Counted from the stretch's first letter, positions 53,868 to 63,555 are shown. The stretch is 64,000 bases of DNA from Nitrospiraceae bacterium (GCA_020632635.1 JACKFE010000005.1:147658-211657), one strand, 5' to 3'. The notes: generated from the letters alone by a model not told the origin. Numbers and translations: made by a program.

Positions 53868-54215
53868 ATGAGTATCAAGACTCAAGTCCAAGCCGTGATC
53901 GATGGAATTTTGAATGGGAACATATTGGAAACCTTTGATGCGTATTATGCTGATGACGTGGTAATGAGTGAAAATCAAAAGGACGAACGGGTTGGGAAAG
54001 CGGCGAATCGACAATACGAAATCCAATTCCTTGAGAATGTCCAAGCGTTTCATGGTGGGCAAGTCGGACGAGTGATCGTTGACGGTAATCATGCAGCGGT
54101 GGAATGGACGTTTGACATGACATTGAAAGGTGGCAATCGAGTGACGATGCATCAGGTAGCGGTTCAAACGTGGAAAGACGGAAAGATCATACGGGAGGAC
54201 TTTTATCATGGCTGA
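53868..54215 (+). CDS. SnoaL/NTF2-like small protein
   Basis: A 115-aa protein in the NTF2-like cone fold: MSIKTQVQAVIDGILNGNIL, DAYYADDVVMSENQKD, NHAAVEWTFDMTLKGGNRVT and WKDGKIIREDFYH match the SnoaL-type layout. AAAGGAG is eight bases before ATG 53868. It could be a ligand-binding or hydrolytic protein; the position between pirin and the RND pump suggests the detoxification group. Confidence 0.8.
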   Translation: MSIKTQVQAVIDGILNGNILETFDAYYADDVVMSENQKDERVGKAANRQYEIQFLENVQAFHGGQVGRVIVDGNHAAVEWTFDMTLKGGNRVTMHQVAVQTWKDGKIIREDFYHG

Positions 54216-54345
54216 TCGTATCATGTTTGACGGGAACGATTGCCCTCATACGAGAGAGCCCTCCCTGCATGGGCAGGCGGATCCCCCCATACATCAGGAC
54301 GGTGAAGACACCTCGGCTCACCACGACGTTCCTACTGGGAGTTGA
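54208..54345 (+). CDS. Small His/Asp-rich ORF, 45 aa
   Basis: ATG 54208 overlaps the SnoaL stop by eight bases; GGGAGG lies about nine bases upstream. The peptide MADRIMFDGNDCPHTREPSL continues with five more His and many Asp/Glu, so metal binding is conceivable. The 12-base start ATGGCTGATCGT recurs at about 54357, where it begins a short frame that stops quickly. Real status uncertain. Confidence 0.35.
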   Translation: MADRIMFDGNDCPHTREPSLHGQADPPIHQDGEDTSAHHDVPTGS

Positions 54346-54546
54346 GTGAGATGGCTATGGCTGATCGTCTGGGAACAATGCTAGCCTCCTAGCTGATTGG
54401 TAAGCGGAATCCGTTTGTTCCTTCTCGTTCTGACAGGCGTTATTCCGTTTGATGGTGAGAGATGGAACTTTTTGTGCCATAGCTTACGTCTGACACGTCG
54501 TTGTGCTCTCCGTGAACCTATTATTATCGAAGGCCCAAGGTTGCTT

Positions 54547-55791
54547 ATGATCAAACCGGTGCTCGGATCAAGAATGTCATCATCATGTCTGCTGTTGCTG
54601 GGGCCGGTTCTTCTGGTGCTGGCCCTCTCAGCATGCCAACAGGAAGAAGGGGCGGCGCCGGCTCCACCACCACCAACAGTGGAAGTCGTGACGGTGACGA
54701 CTCAGACGGTCACCGATGAACCGACGTTTATTGGTCAAACGGAGGCTTTTCGTCCCGTGGAAATTCGATCACAGGTGACCGGCATTATCAAACAGGTGTA
54801 TTTCACCGAAGGCCGTAATGTCAAAAAAGGCGATCGACTGTATCTCATCGACCCCGTGCCGTTTAAAGGGGACTATCTCAGCGCCAAAGCCAAGGTGACG
54901 CAGGCCAAGGCCAGGCTGGTCCAGGCGAATCAGGATTTAGCCAGGGTGACACCTCTTCTGGAAGAACAGGCGGTTAGCCAAAAAGATGTGGATGATGCCG
55001 TGGCTGAGCGATTAGCCGCGAAGGCTGCATTGGAGGCTGCGCAGGGTGATTTAGTGAAGGCCAGATTTGACCTGGGAAATACGCTGATCACCGCCCCCGT
55101 CAATGGCCGAATCGGACGCAGCCGATTTTATGAAGGACGGTTAGTCTCGGCCCAGACGGATCTACTGACGACCATCGATCAATTAGATCCCATGTATGTG
55201 AACGTGTCCGTTCCGGAAAGCTATTTGCTGAGGCGGCGGCGTGAATTGGCTTCAGAAAAAGTGCAGAGACCGAACCTCTTTCAATTGCGCGGAGTGATGA
55301 CCTTTGCGGATGGCAGTGTCTATCCCCACGAAGGCCGGTTGGATTTTGCGGATGTGGGCCTCCGGGCGGAGACGGGGACCCTCCAGGGACGGTTTGTCTT
55401 TCCCAACCCCGAAGGGGGGCTGTCTCCGGGACACTCGTATTTTTATCCCGGACAGTTCGTCAGGATTCGTCTCAAAGGCTATATTCGGACCAATGCGATT
55501 TTGATTCCACAGCGTGCCGTACAACAGGGTCCCACAGGAACCTTCGTGAATGTCGTTGGTCCGGAGGACAGGATCGAGGTGCGTGAGGTGCAGGCCATGA
55601 GTTGGAAAGGAAGCGACTGGTTGATTGGAGAGGGGCTTTATCCCAAGGAACGAGTGGTTGTGGAAGGGTTCCACCGGATTCAAGCGGGGGTGCGGGTGCA
55701 CCCGGTTCCGTTCCAGAATGGGGAATCTCCATCGGAAAGCCCGAGCGGTGAGAATCCCCCACGTCCTGGGTCAACGCAGGAGACGCCGTGA
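54547..55791 (+). CDS. RND efflux periplasmic adaptor (AcrA-like lipoprotein)
   Basis: About 414 aa. A lipobox LALSACQ (Cys about residue 30 of the M54547 start) makes it a lipoprotein adaptor. Barrel-sandwich halves: VEIRSQVTGIIKQVYFTEGR and TLITAPVNGRIGRSRFYEG; the alpha-hairpin lies between. A Pro/Ser-rich tail ends it. ATG 54547 or 54574 both give the lipobox; earlier in-frame codons from 54397 are not signal-like. Its TGA overlaps the pump's GTG by four bases. Confidence 0.9.
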   Translation: MIKPVLGSRMSSSCLLLLGPVLLVLALSACQQEEGAAPAPPPPTVEVVTVTTQTVTDEPTFIGQTEAFRPVEIRSQVTGIIKQVYFTEGRNVKKGDRLYLIDPVPFKGDYLSAKAKVTQAKARLVQANQDLARVTPLLEEQAVSQKDVDDAVAERLAAKAALEAAQGDLVKARFDLGNTLITAPVNGRIGRSRFYEGRLVSAQTDLLTTIDQLDPMYVNVSVPESYLLRRRRELASEKVQRPNLFQLRGVMTFADGSVYPHEGRLDFADVGLRAETGTLQGRFVFPNPEGGLSPGHSYFYPGQFVRIRLKGYIRTNAILIPQRAVQQGPTGTFVNVVGPEDRIEVREVQAMSWKGSDWLIGEGLYPKERVVVEGFHRIQAGVRVHPVPFQNGESPSESPSGENPPRPGSTQETP

Positions 55792-58700
55792 GTTCCCATT
55801 TCTTTATCGATCGCCCGATCTTTGCCACGGTCATTTCCATTGTCATCGTGGTGGTGGGGCTGGTGTCACTCCAGATTCTTCCGATCGCCCAATTTCCGGA
55901 TATCACTCCGCCCGTCGTGCAAATTGAAGCAGACTACCCTGGGGCCAGTGCGGAAGTCGTGGCCGAAGCCGTGGCTCGACCGATCGAGGTGCAACTTCCA
56001 GGAATCGACCATCTTCTCTATTACGATTCCTCCAGTACCAATGACGGCCACATGGCGATTCGATTGACCTTTGAAATCGGGACGGATATCGATATCGCGC
56101 AGGTCCAAACCCAAAATCGCCAACGACTGGCCGAGCCACAGCTTCCGCCGGAGGTTGTCCGACAAGGCATTACGGTTAAAAAGGTGTCCCCTGACCTGTT
56201 GGCGGTGGTGGCGCTGAGTTCCAGTGATCCTCGTCAAGATACGGTCTTTCTCTCCAATTTTGCGATTCTCCGGATCGTCGATAACATCAAGCGGCTTCCC
56301 GGAGTAGGGGATGCGGTCATCTTTGGAGGACAGAATTATTCCATGCGGTTGATTCTGGATCCAACCCGGATGGCGCAACTGAACGTGACACCCACCGATA
56401 TCGCCAATGTCGTGCGGGAACAAAACCGGGATTTTCCGGCAGGCCGGATTGGGCGGGAGCCGGCTCCTCAAGGGACGGAGCTGACCATTCCCGTGATTAC
56501 GCAGGGACGAATGAGTGATGCCAAGGAGTTCGAAAACATGATTGTCCGGGCGTTTCCGGATGGCTCCATGGTCCGGCTCGGCGAAGTGGCCACGGTCGAA
56601 CTCGGCGCACAGTCCTATGACCTTGAGGGACGGTGGAATGGGAATCCCAATGTGTTCTTGCTGACCTTTCTCTCGCCAGGGGCCAATGCGCTTGAAACGG
56701 TGAAACGAATCAAGGAAGAGATGAATAGTCTGGTCAATGTGTTTCCGGCTGGGGTCTCATATGATATTCCATACGATACCACTCGTTTTATCGAGGTCTC
56801 GATTCAACAAGTCCTGAAAACCCTCGGCGAAGCGTTGATTCTGGTGATTCTGGTCGTCTACCTCTTCCTCCAGAGCTGGCGTGCGACGTTAATTCCTGCA
56901 GTGGCCGTTCCCGTATCACTGATCGGCACGTTTACGGGTATGGTCGCACTCGGTTTTTCCATTAATACCTTGACGCTGTTTGGCATGGTCTTGGCCATTG
57001 GCATTGTGGTGGATGATGCGATCGTGGTGGTGGAAAATGTGGCACGCCATATTCAGGAAGGACAACCTCCTCGACAAGCAGCCAAGTTGGCGATGACGGA
57101 AGTCACCGGTCCAGTGATTGCGCTTGTGGTGGTCTTGGCTGCCGTCTTCCTGCCCGTGGCGTTTCTGGGAGGTATCACCGGAGAACTCTATCAGCAATTT
57201 GCGATCACCATTACGCTTGCCGTGGTCATTTCCGGTGTCGTGGCGCTGACCTTAAGTCCCGCGCTATGTGCGTTGATTCTCAAGCCCAATCCGGAACGCG
57301 AGAATCGGTTCTGGAAGAAATTCAATCAGGGATTTGCTTGGACGCAGAATCGCTATGTGGGAGCCGTCGGCACCATTCTGACACACACGGTTCTGTCCGT
57401 TGGCATTTTCGGGGTGCTGCTTTTGGTCAGCGGCGGACTGTTTCAAGCCCTTCCGTCCAGCTTTTTGCCCGAAGAGGATCAGGGATATTTTATTTCAATT
57501 ATCCAACTGCCGGATGGGGCGTCGAAACAACGCACGATTGAGGTGCTTCGCAAAGTGGAAGAGTATTTTCTCTCCGTTCCGGAGGTACATTCGACTGATG
57601 CGCTTGCCGGGCAAAATTTTGTCTTTAACACGCGAGGAGCGAATCAAGCCACCATGTTTGTGCCGTTGCATCACTGGGATGAGCGCGCTCGACCGGACCA
57701 ACATGTGAAAGCCTTGATTGGAAATGCCTTTCAAAAGTTTGCGGAGATTCCCGAAGCCTTGATCCTGGCCTTTAATGCGCCCTCGATTCGAGGGTTGGGC
57801 GCCACCGGCGGATTCTCGCTTCAATTACAGGATCCCAGCGGGAGAGATTTCAATAAACTTGCTTCTGTGACACAAGAGTTTGTCCATCAGGCGCAGCAGG
57901 ACCCGGCCATCGGTGCCGTCGGCACAAGTTTCCGCGTGACGGCCCCCCGCCTGTACGCTCGCGTGGATCGGGAACGAGCCAAAGCTCTGGGAGTGCCCAT
58001 TTCAGAAGTGTTCGATACCTTGCAAGCGTATTTTGGGAATTTGTATGTCAATGATTTCATCAAGTTCGGACGGGTCTATCGGGTGCAGACGGAAGCCTTG
58101 CCGGAGTTCCGGTCGAGTCCGGATGACATCTCCAAAATCTATGTGCGGGCGCAAAATGCCAAGGGATCGACGATGATTCCGCTTGATACGGTGGTCAGTA
58201 CCGAATTTCTTAGCGGGCCGGATACCGTGACGCATTTCAACGGATTTAATACCGCCTCGGTTTTGGGTGCAGCGGCACCAGGATATAGTTCAGGTGAAGC
58301 GCTTGATGCGTTGGAGCGATTGGCTGCGGAGATTCTGATTCCTCAAGGGTATGATATCGATTGGAGCGGAATTTCCTTTCAGGAGCGGCAAACCGGCTCG
58401 GAGTCCATCTTGGCGTTCGCCTTCGGGTTACTCATGGTCTTTCTCGTCCTGGCGGCGCTCTATGAGAGTTGGTCGGTTCCATTTGCGGTCATTCTGGCTG
58501 TTCCCTTCGGGATCTTCGGGGCCTTATCCGCCGTGTGGATACGGGGATTGAGCAATGACATGTATTTTCAAATCGGGTTGGTCACGTTGATCGGGTTGGC
58601 CGCGAGAAATGCCATTCTTATTGTGGAATTTGCCAATCATCGCTACGAGAGGGGCATGCCGCTGGTGGAGGCGGCGTTAGAAGCCGTCCGGCTTCGATTT

Positions 58701-58958
58701 CGTCCGATTATCATGACGTCCATGGCCTTTATCTTAGGCGTGGTGCCTCTGGTGTTGGCCTCTGGAGCGGGGGCGGCTAGTCGGCATTCCATCGGAACCG
58801 GAGTGTTCGGAGGGATGGTGGCGGCGACATTTTTGGCCATCTTTTTTGTGCCGCTGTTTTTTGTGCTCATCCGGAAGTTGGGGCAACGCATGAAAAGACA
58901 ATCTCCCGACACTCCCGCTGAAGATCGGAGCGAGCCCGTAGTGGAGGGAGAGCGATAA
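55788..58958 (+). CDS. HAE1-family RND multidrug efflux pump (AcrB-like)
   Basis: A 1056-aa inner-membrane transporter. Typical AcrB start SSHFFIDRPIFATVISIVIV, the TM4 Asp pair in GIVVDDAIVVVEN, the periplasmic block SSFLPEEDQGYFISIIQLPD and the ending of HAE1 pumps with RHSIGTGVFGGMVAATFLAI. The Asp pair and the HAE1 features point to hydrophobic drugs, dyes or detergents rather than metals. GTG start. Next gene starts two bases after the stop. Confidence 0.93.
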   Translation: MSSHFFIDRPIFATVISIVIVVVGLVSLQILPIAQFPDITPPVVQIEADYPGASAEVVAEAVARPIEVQLPGIDHLLYYDSSSTNDGHMAIRLTFEIGTDIDIAQVQTQNRQRLAEPQLPPEVVRQGITVKKVSPDLLAVVALSSSDPRQDTVFLSNFAILRIVDNIKRLPGVGDAVIFGGQNYSMRLILDPTRMAQLNVTPTDIANVVREQNRDFPAGRIGREPAPQGTELTIPVITQGRMSDAKEFENMIVRAFPDGSMVRLGEVATVELGAQSYDLEGRWNGNPNVFLLTFLSPGANALETVKRIKEEMNSLVNVFPAGVSYDIPYDTTRFIEVSIQQVLKTLGEALILVILVVYLFLQSWRATLIPAVAVPVSLIGTFTGMVALGFSINTLTLFGMVLAIGIVVDDAIVVVENVARHIQEGQPPRQAAKLAMTEVTGPVIALVVVLAAVFLPVAFLGGITGELYQQFAITITLAVVISGVVALTLSPALCALILKPNPERENRFWKKFNQGFAWTQNRYVGAVGTILTHTVLSVGIFGVLLLVSGGLFQALPSSFLPEEDQGYFISIIQLPDGASKQRTIEVLRKVEEYFLSVPEVHSTDALAGQNFVFNTRGANQATMFVPLHHWDERARPDQHVKALIGNAFQKFAEIPEALILAFNAPSIRGLGATGGFSLQLQDPSGRDFNKLASVTQEFVHQAQQDPAIGAVGTSFRVTAPRLYARVDRERAKALGVPISEVFDTLQAYFGNLYVNDFIKFGRVYRVQTEALPEFRSSPDDISKIYVRAQNAKGSTMIPLDTVVSTEFLSGPDTVTHFNGFNTASVLGAAAPGYSSGEALDALERLAAEILIPQGYDIDWSGISFQERQTGSESILAFAFGLLMVFLVLAALYESWSVPFAVILAVPFGIFGALSAVWIRGLSNDMYFQIGLVTLIGLAARNAILIVEFANHRYERGMPLVEAALEAVRLRFRPIIMTSMAFILGVVPLVLASGAGAASRHSIGTGVFGGMVAATFLAIFFVPLFFVLIRKLGQRMKRQSPDTPAEDRSEPVVEGER

Positions 58959-58959
58959 C

Positions 58960-60351
58960 ATGCGTTCAGCCGTTGGCATGATTCTCTCTGCGATGATGGG
59001 CCTGTCCTGCGCCATGGGACCCGACTATATCCGGCCGGATATCGACACGGCTGACCGGTTTCGGATGTCGGATACGGAAGGGGAATCGATTGCCAATCTT
59101 CCCTGGTGGGAGCTGCTGCACGACGAGGAATTGCACCGTCTCATTGAGCGGGCGTTGATCGAAAACAACAATCTCAAAGAGGCCGCCGCAAGTGTTGAGG
59201 AATTTCAAGCCCGGCTGTATACCGCGCGCACGGATTTCATTCCTCAAGCAGATATGACCGGCAATGCGCCAGTTCTGGGGCGTTTGAACGGATTTACCGC
59301 CCCAGGGTTAGCCACCCCCTTCAGTTATTTCGGACAAGGCAATTTAAATTGGGAGCTGGATATTTGGGGCCGCATTCGCCGTTCCACGGAGGCGGCTCGT
59401 GCCGATCTGATGGCGCGTGAGGAAAATCGGCGGGCGGTGGTACTGGAACTGGTGAGTGGCGTGGCGCAATCGTACTTTGACCTGTTGCAATTCGACATGC
59501 AGTTGGACATCGCCAGGCGTACCCTGGTGTCTTGGGAAGAATCGGTGACCATTGCCCGTGCACGATTACGACAAGGGGTGAGTTCAAAACTTGATGCCGA
59601 CCAATTTGAAGCGGAACGGGCCAACGCGGCTGCCCGGGTTTCAGAGCTTGAACGGCAAATGGTTCAAAAAGAAAACGAGTTGAGCGTGTTGCTGGGGAAC
59701 AATCCGGTGCCGATCCCACGCGGTCGGTCGCTGACAGAGCAAGTGCTCACGCCCGAGGTGCCGGCAGGACTTCCCTCTGAGCTCCTGCAGCGTCGCCCGG
59801 ATATCCTCCAGGCGGAGCAGGCCTTAGTGGCCGCCACGGCCAGAATTGGAGTGACCCAAGCAGCCCGGTTCCCCAGACTCTCAATCACCGGGCTGCTTGG
59901 GGTGGCCAGTCCCCAACTTTCAAATCTCCTGAACGGTGGAAACGAGTTTGGACAGGCAGGGTTAGGTTTGGCTGGCCCGATTCTTAATGCCGAAATATTG
60001 GGTTTCGAACAGCGGGCGGTCGAAGCTCAGGCGAAGCAGGTCTTGGCGCAATACGAGCAAACGATTCTTGTGGCCTTCAAAGAAGTCGAAGATGCCTTGG
60101 TGGCGGTTCGTACGGCTGGTACTCAACGAAAAGCCCAGGAAGATCAAGTGGCTGCCCTACGGTCAGCCTTGCATTTGTCCAACCTTCGATATAAAGGGGG
60201 TATTACAAGTTATATTGATGTGCTGCTTGCCAAACGTAATTTATTCGAGGCAGAACTTGCTCTCACAGACACCCATCGCCTGCATCTCGTCTCCATCGTT
60301 CAGCTTTACAAAGCGTTAGGTGGCGGATGGTCGCCTGAGAACGCCACGTAG
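58960..60351 (+). CDS. Outer-membrane efflux lipoprotein (NodT family)
   Basis: A 463-aa TolC-like protein. The signal ends in LSCAMGPDY (Cys about residue 17), so it is lipidated. NodT/OprM-type motifs: DELHRL-like DEELHRLIERALIENNNLKE, ELDIWGRIRR, QRRPDILQAEQALVAATARI and RYKGGITSYIDVLLAKRNLF. It completes the tripartite pump as the third gene of the operon. Confidence 0.9.
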   Translation: MRSAVGMILSAMMGLSCAMGPDYIRPDIDTADRFRMSDTEGESIANLPWWELLHDEELHRLIERALIENNNLKEAAASVEEFQARLYTARTDFIPQADMTGNAPVLGRLNGFTAPGLATPFSYFGQGNLNWELDIWGRIRRSTEAARADLMAREENRRAVVLELVSGVAQSYFDLLQFDMQLDIARRTLVSWEESVTIARARLRQGVSSKLDADQFEAERANAAARVSELERQMVQKENELSVLLGNNPVPIPRGRSLTEQVLTPEVPAGLPSELLQRRPDILQAEQALVAATARIGVTQAARFPRLSITGLLGVASPQLSNLLNGGNEFGQAGLGLAGPILNAEILGFEQRAVEAQAKQVLAQYEQTILVAFKEVEDALVAVRTAGTQRKAQEDQVAALRSALHLSNLRYKGGITSYIDVLLAKRNLFEAELALTDTHRLHLVSIVQLYKALGGGWSPENAT

Positions 60352-60480
60352 TAAGCAGGAGGGAGTCCTTCTGCCCATAAGCCCACGCTTGCAGTATACT
60401 GGCGAGGGAGATCTCGTCGCGCCGGATGCGGAGAATGATCAGACCGGCAGAGACGCCACGAAACCATACAAGGAGTATCC

Positions 60481-60735
60481 ATGGATTGGGTAACGGTGAT
60501 GGGGTATATCGCGGGGGCGTGCACCACCACGGCCTTTCTTCCGCAAGCGCTCAAAATTGTGAAAACCAAACATACCAAAGATCTGTCACTGGGCATGTAT
60601 TCGATCCTCACCGCGGGGATTGGGCTCTGGTGCGCCTATGGGCTGATCAATCAGGATTGGCCCTTGCTCACCGCCAACATGGTGACGCTGGTGCTGGCAT
60701 CATGGATTTTAATCCTCAAGCTCCGGTATGGGTAA
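60481..60735 (+). CDS. SemiSWEET-type sugar transporter
   Basis: An 84-aa membrane protein with three helices and the PQ-loop FLPQALKI (about residue 20). It matches the SemiSWEET pattern with KTKHTKDLSLGMYSILTAGI and functions as a dimer that exchanges small sugars. AAGGAG lies five bases before the ATG. It sits between the RND operon and the BASS gene. Confidence 0.88.
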   Translation: MDWVTVMGYIAGACTTTAFLPQALKIVKTKHTKDLSLGMYSILTAGIGLWCAYGLINQDWPLLTANMVTLVLASWILILKLRYG

Positions 60736-60796
60736 CGTAGACCCACACCCGCAATGTGCCGTGGATCGTGAAGATCGCTCGAATCGAATCTGAACA

Positions 60797-61876
60797 ATGT
60801 CACCCGTAAGAAATGCCGTCGAAGCGGCCGTCCATATCATCCATCGCTCGTTCATCTGGGCGACGGTCGGCGCCTATGTTCTGGCCGCCGTGGCTCCGCA
60901 GATCGGCATCTGGATGCGGAATGTGGATCTGGGCCGCGCCCTGCCGTTCCCACACCAAGTCGTCCTGTCCTTGCCGTTACTCCTGTTGGCGTCGCTCTTA
61001 TTCAACGCGGGGCTTGGCGTCAACCTGCGGGAACTTAAACAGCTGGTTCAGCGTCCATGGGTCCTCTTGAGCGGGGTGGTGGGGAATCTGGCAACTCCCT
61101 TGGTCGGTATTCTTGGCCTGAGCGTGGTCTTAGGATTCTGGAACGAATCAGAAGAAGTCCAACAGATTCTTGTCGGCCTGGCCTTGGTGGCGGCCATGCC
61201 CATTGCGGGGGCGTCACCCGCCTGGGCGCAAAATGCCAATGGCAACCTGGCGTTGAGCCTGGGGCTGGTGCTGCTGACCACTGCCCTTAGTCCGCTCTGC
61301 ACCCCCATGGTTCTCCATGTGGTGGGGCTGGTGACCATTGATGATTATTCCGAAGATTTACACGAACTGGCGTCCAATGGGGCCGTGGCCTTCTTGGGGA
61401 CGTGGGTGATTCTGCCTTCGGTTCTTGGCATCCTGACGCAATGGGCGCTTGGGGAGCGTCGTTTGGCGATGGGCAAACCCTACGTCAAACTCTTCAACTA
61501 TGCGGTCCTGGTGTCACTCACCTATTCCAATGCCTCACTGGCTTTGCCGAAAGCGTTTGCAAACCCGGACTTGGATTTCCTGGGCATGATTGGCGTGATT
61601 GCTGGTGCCTTATGTCTTGCGGCTTTTGGGGCGGGCTATGTGTTGTCCCGAGTGTTTCGGACTGATCACGCCGACAGGGTTTCTCTCATGTTTGGACTCG
61701 GTATGAATAATAATGGCGCGGGACTCGTTCTGGCCTCCATGGCCTTAGGGGACCACCCGGAAGTCATGTTGCCCATTATCTTTTACAACCTGGTTCAGCA
61801 TCTCATGGCCGCCTCAGTCGATCACGTACTCTTGCGACAGCTTCGACAGAAGAGCCCCGCAACCGCCGCTCCGTGA
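60797..61876 (+). CDS. BASS-family (bile acid:sodium symporter-like) transporter
   Basis: A 359-aa inner-membrane protein with about nine to ten helices. The family block includes LLLASLLFNAGLGVNLRELK, the conserved PIAGASPAWAQNANGN region and the C-terminal SLMFGLGMNNNGAGLVLASM. BASS members move organic acids such as pyruvate, pantoate or bile acids with sodium. A degraded paralogue lies at 48172-48629 in the same orientation. Homology between the copies starts near 60834 and runs to about 61490. Confidence 0.88.
   Translation: MSPVRNAVEAAVHIIHRSFIWATVGAYVLAAVAPQIGIWMRNVDLGRALPFPHQVVLSLPLLLLASLLFNAGLGVNLRELKQLVQRPWVLLSGVVGNLATPLVGILGLSVVLGFWNESEEVQQILVGLALVAAMPIAGASPAWAQNANGNLALSLGLVLLTTALSPLCTPMVLHVVGLVTIDDYSEDLHELASNGAVAFLGTWVILPSVLGILTQWALGERRLAMGKPYVKLFNYAVLVSLTYSNASLALPKAFANPDLDFLGMIGVIAGALCLAAFGAGYVLSRVFRTDHADRVSLMFGLGMNNNGAGLVLASMALGDHPEVMLPIIFYNLVQHLMAASVDHVLLRQLRQKSPATAAP
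60834..61490 (+). repeat. Direct-repeat partner of the BASS remnant at 48208-48629
   Basis: The two copies are in the same orientation and about 12.6 kb apart. Long identical blocks include GATTCTTGTCGGCCTGGCCT and GAAGATTTACACGAACTGGC. The remnant lacks about 240 internal bases. Together the copies bracket the regulator-VOC-DoxX-pirin-SnoaL-RND-SemiSWEET block. Confidence 0.85.
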
Positions 61877-62057
61877 CACTCCGTCCACCGTCGCATATTC
61901 CCCGGAGAGAGGCGTGTTCTGTTGTTGAATGAGGCTTAATGGCTGCCTCTCCTTTGAGGGGGAGAGCCAGACGCCGCTAAGGGAATAGCCAGATGCATAC
62001 AAAATCCAGCCCCATCCCAGTAACCCCAATAACCTGAAGGAAGCAAGCCGAAGAAGA

Positions 62058-62597
62058 TTATGGTTGGAGCATCGCCGGAGGAATTCCGACCATTGTCACA
62101 ACCATCCACAGAACCACCGCTTGCACCAGCCATCCGATGAGGCACACGCCCATGGCCCGGTAGGTGCTCTGATAATCCAAGGCTTGCCGCACGGCAATGA
62201 CCATGGCGATGAGCATCCAGGCCCCCGCGATAAAATTCACTATGGCATTGAGTCCGGGAAGAATGGCCAAGACACGGATGAGGCCTGGCGCGCTTGAGAA
62301 GCCGATTGTCCGCAGGAGTTCCCCATGATCGGCCTGGGTCTGCGGTTCGGGCAGCAATTTCGTTCCGATGACGTAGGTTAAGAAGGCCCAGATATACCAG
62401 CCCAGCAAGGCCCCTGCCGTGCCAATGACCATGCCCTCCAGCCCGGCGATCTGGATAAACCCGATTCCGCCGGCCAGGCTGGATAACACCACTACGCCCA
62501 TGGCCTGCCCCATGGCGGAGGTGTCGGCCTCCACTTCCTCATACACGCTGGCGTCCAACTTGGCGGCGCGAACGATTCGATTCACAAAGGGGCTCAT
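62058..62597 (-). CDS. Yip1-domain membrane protein
   Basis: A 179-aa protein with several membrane helices (about residues 35-55, 58-80, 118-140, 155-175). The Yip1 family layout is suggested by YIWAFLTYVIGTKLLPEP, and GFSSAPGLIRVLAILPGLNA. AAAGGA lies seven bases before ATG 62597; the frame to 62717 has no ribosome site. Function unknown; the family is linked to membrane organisation. Confidence 0.75.
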   Translation of the reverse strand: MSPFVNRIVRAAKLDASVYEEVEADTSAMGQAMGVVVLSSLAGGIGFIQIAGLEGMVIGTAGALLGWYIWAFLTYVIGTKLLPEPQTQADHGELLRTIGFSSAPGLIRVLAILPGLNAIVNFIAGAWMLIAMVIAVRQALDYQSTYRAMGVCLIGWLVQAVVLWMVVTMVGIPPAMLQP

Positions 62598-62871
62598 GCT
62601 GGGTCCTTTCGGTGACGACGAATGATGGCAGATGCCTGGACGGGGATTGTGCCCGAGTGGACCAGGAGAAGCAAACGGGGAGACTTGAAGGGGTGGGGAT
62701 ACCAAGCGATCAGCCATGAGATCCCTCTCGATAAGAGATCATCCGGAGCCTGTTGATTCTCAGGAGGAATCGATGACAAGATGGGCGTCATTGGTTCCTA
62801 GATTATGAATGATCGTGATCAGCCCTCTTGGGATGATCTCTGCCGGTACTCACTGATGAAAAGGATGACCC
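62598..62871. other. Divergent gap between Yip1 protein and secB
   Basis: About 275 bases with no supported ORF. Promoters for both directions are expected. No clear boxes assigned. Confidence 0.4.
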
Positions 62872-63330
62872 ATGAGCGATGAAACGAAACCCGTATTTGC
62901 CATAGAGAAAATCTATGTGAAGGATTTGTCCTTGGAAGTTCCCCATGCCCCCGGCATATTTCTGGAGCGTGATGCCCCACAGGTGCATGTGGAGTTGAAG
63001 ACGCAACACACGCGGATGAATGACGACTTGTACGATGCCACCTTGACGGTGACCGTCACGGCCAAGGTGAAGGAGAAGGTCATGTTTATCGTGGAGGCCG
63101 AGCAAGCCGGAATTTTCCGGATTCGCCATGTGGCCGAAGGGGACATGGGGGCGGTGCTAGGCATCGGCTGTGCCAATATTCTCTTTCCCTATGTGCGGGA
63201 GACGGTGTCCGATGCGGTGACACGGGGAGGGTTCCCCACCGTCATCCTCAACCCGGTGAATTTCGAAGCCCTCTACCAGCAACAGCAACAACAACAGACC
63301 GCAACCGATGCTGGAACAACCATCCACTGA
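62872..63330 (+). CDS. secB: Protein-export chaperone SecB
   Basis: A 152-aa tetrameric cytosolic chaperone that keeps preproteins unfolded and delivers them to SecA. Features: FAIEKIYVKDLSLEVPHAPG, KVMFIVEAEQAGIFRIRHV and CANILFPYVRETVSDAVTRG, all typical. The C-terminus has a run of seven Gln (about residues 136-143), unusual for SecB, encoded by CAG/CAA repeats. ATG 62872 starts MSDETKPVF. Confidence 0.93.
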   Translation: MSDETKPVFAIEKIYVKDLSLEVPHAPGIFLERDAPQVHVELKTQHTRMNDDLYDATLTVTVTAKVKEKVMFIVEAEQAGIFRIRHVAEGDMGAVLGIGCANILFPYVRETVSDAVTRGGFPTVILNPVNFEALYQQQQQQQTATDAGTTIH

Positions 63331-63555
63331 GTCGGCTTCGAGGGCCTTGTTCGCGTTTTTCGCGTGAGGGAAGAGAAACAGAAAACACGGAGGGAGCCAG
63401 GCAGAGAAACCCTGCCGGTCTGCTGAGCTTCTGATATTCACGGAAGGGAGGGCTGTCTCGGATGGTCATCCTGAACGATGCAGCGCAGAAGACAGATCCA
63501 GTGAAAGCGCTCTCCCGCTGGGAGCCGACTTCACTTACACAAAGAAGGAGTGCAT
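63331..63555. other. Intergenic gap of 225 bases
   Basis: Lies between secB and the next small gene. It contains CGCG-TTTTT-CGCG (about 63353-63364), a small 4-bp stem, too weak to call a terminator. Confidence 0.35.
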
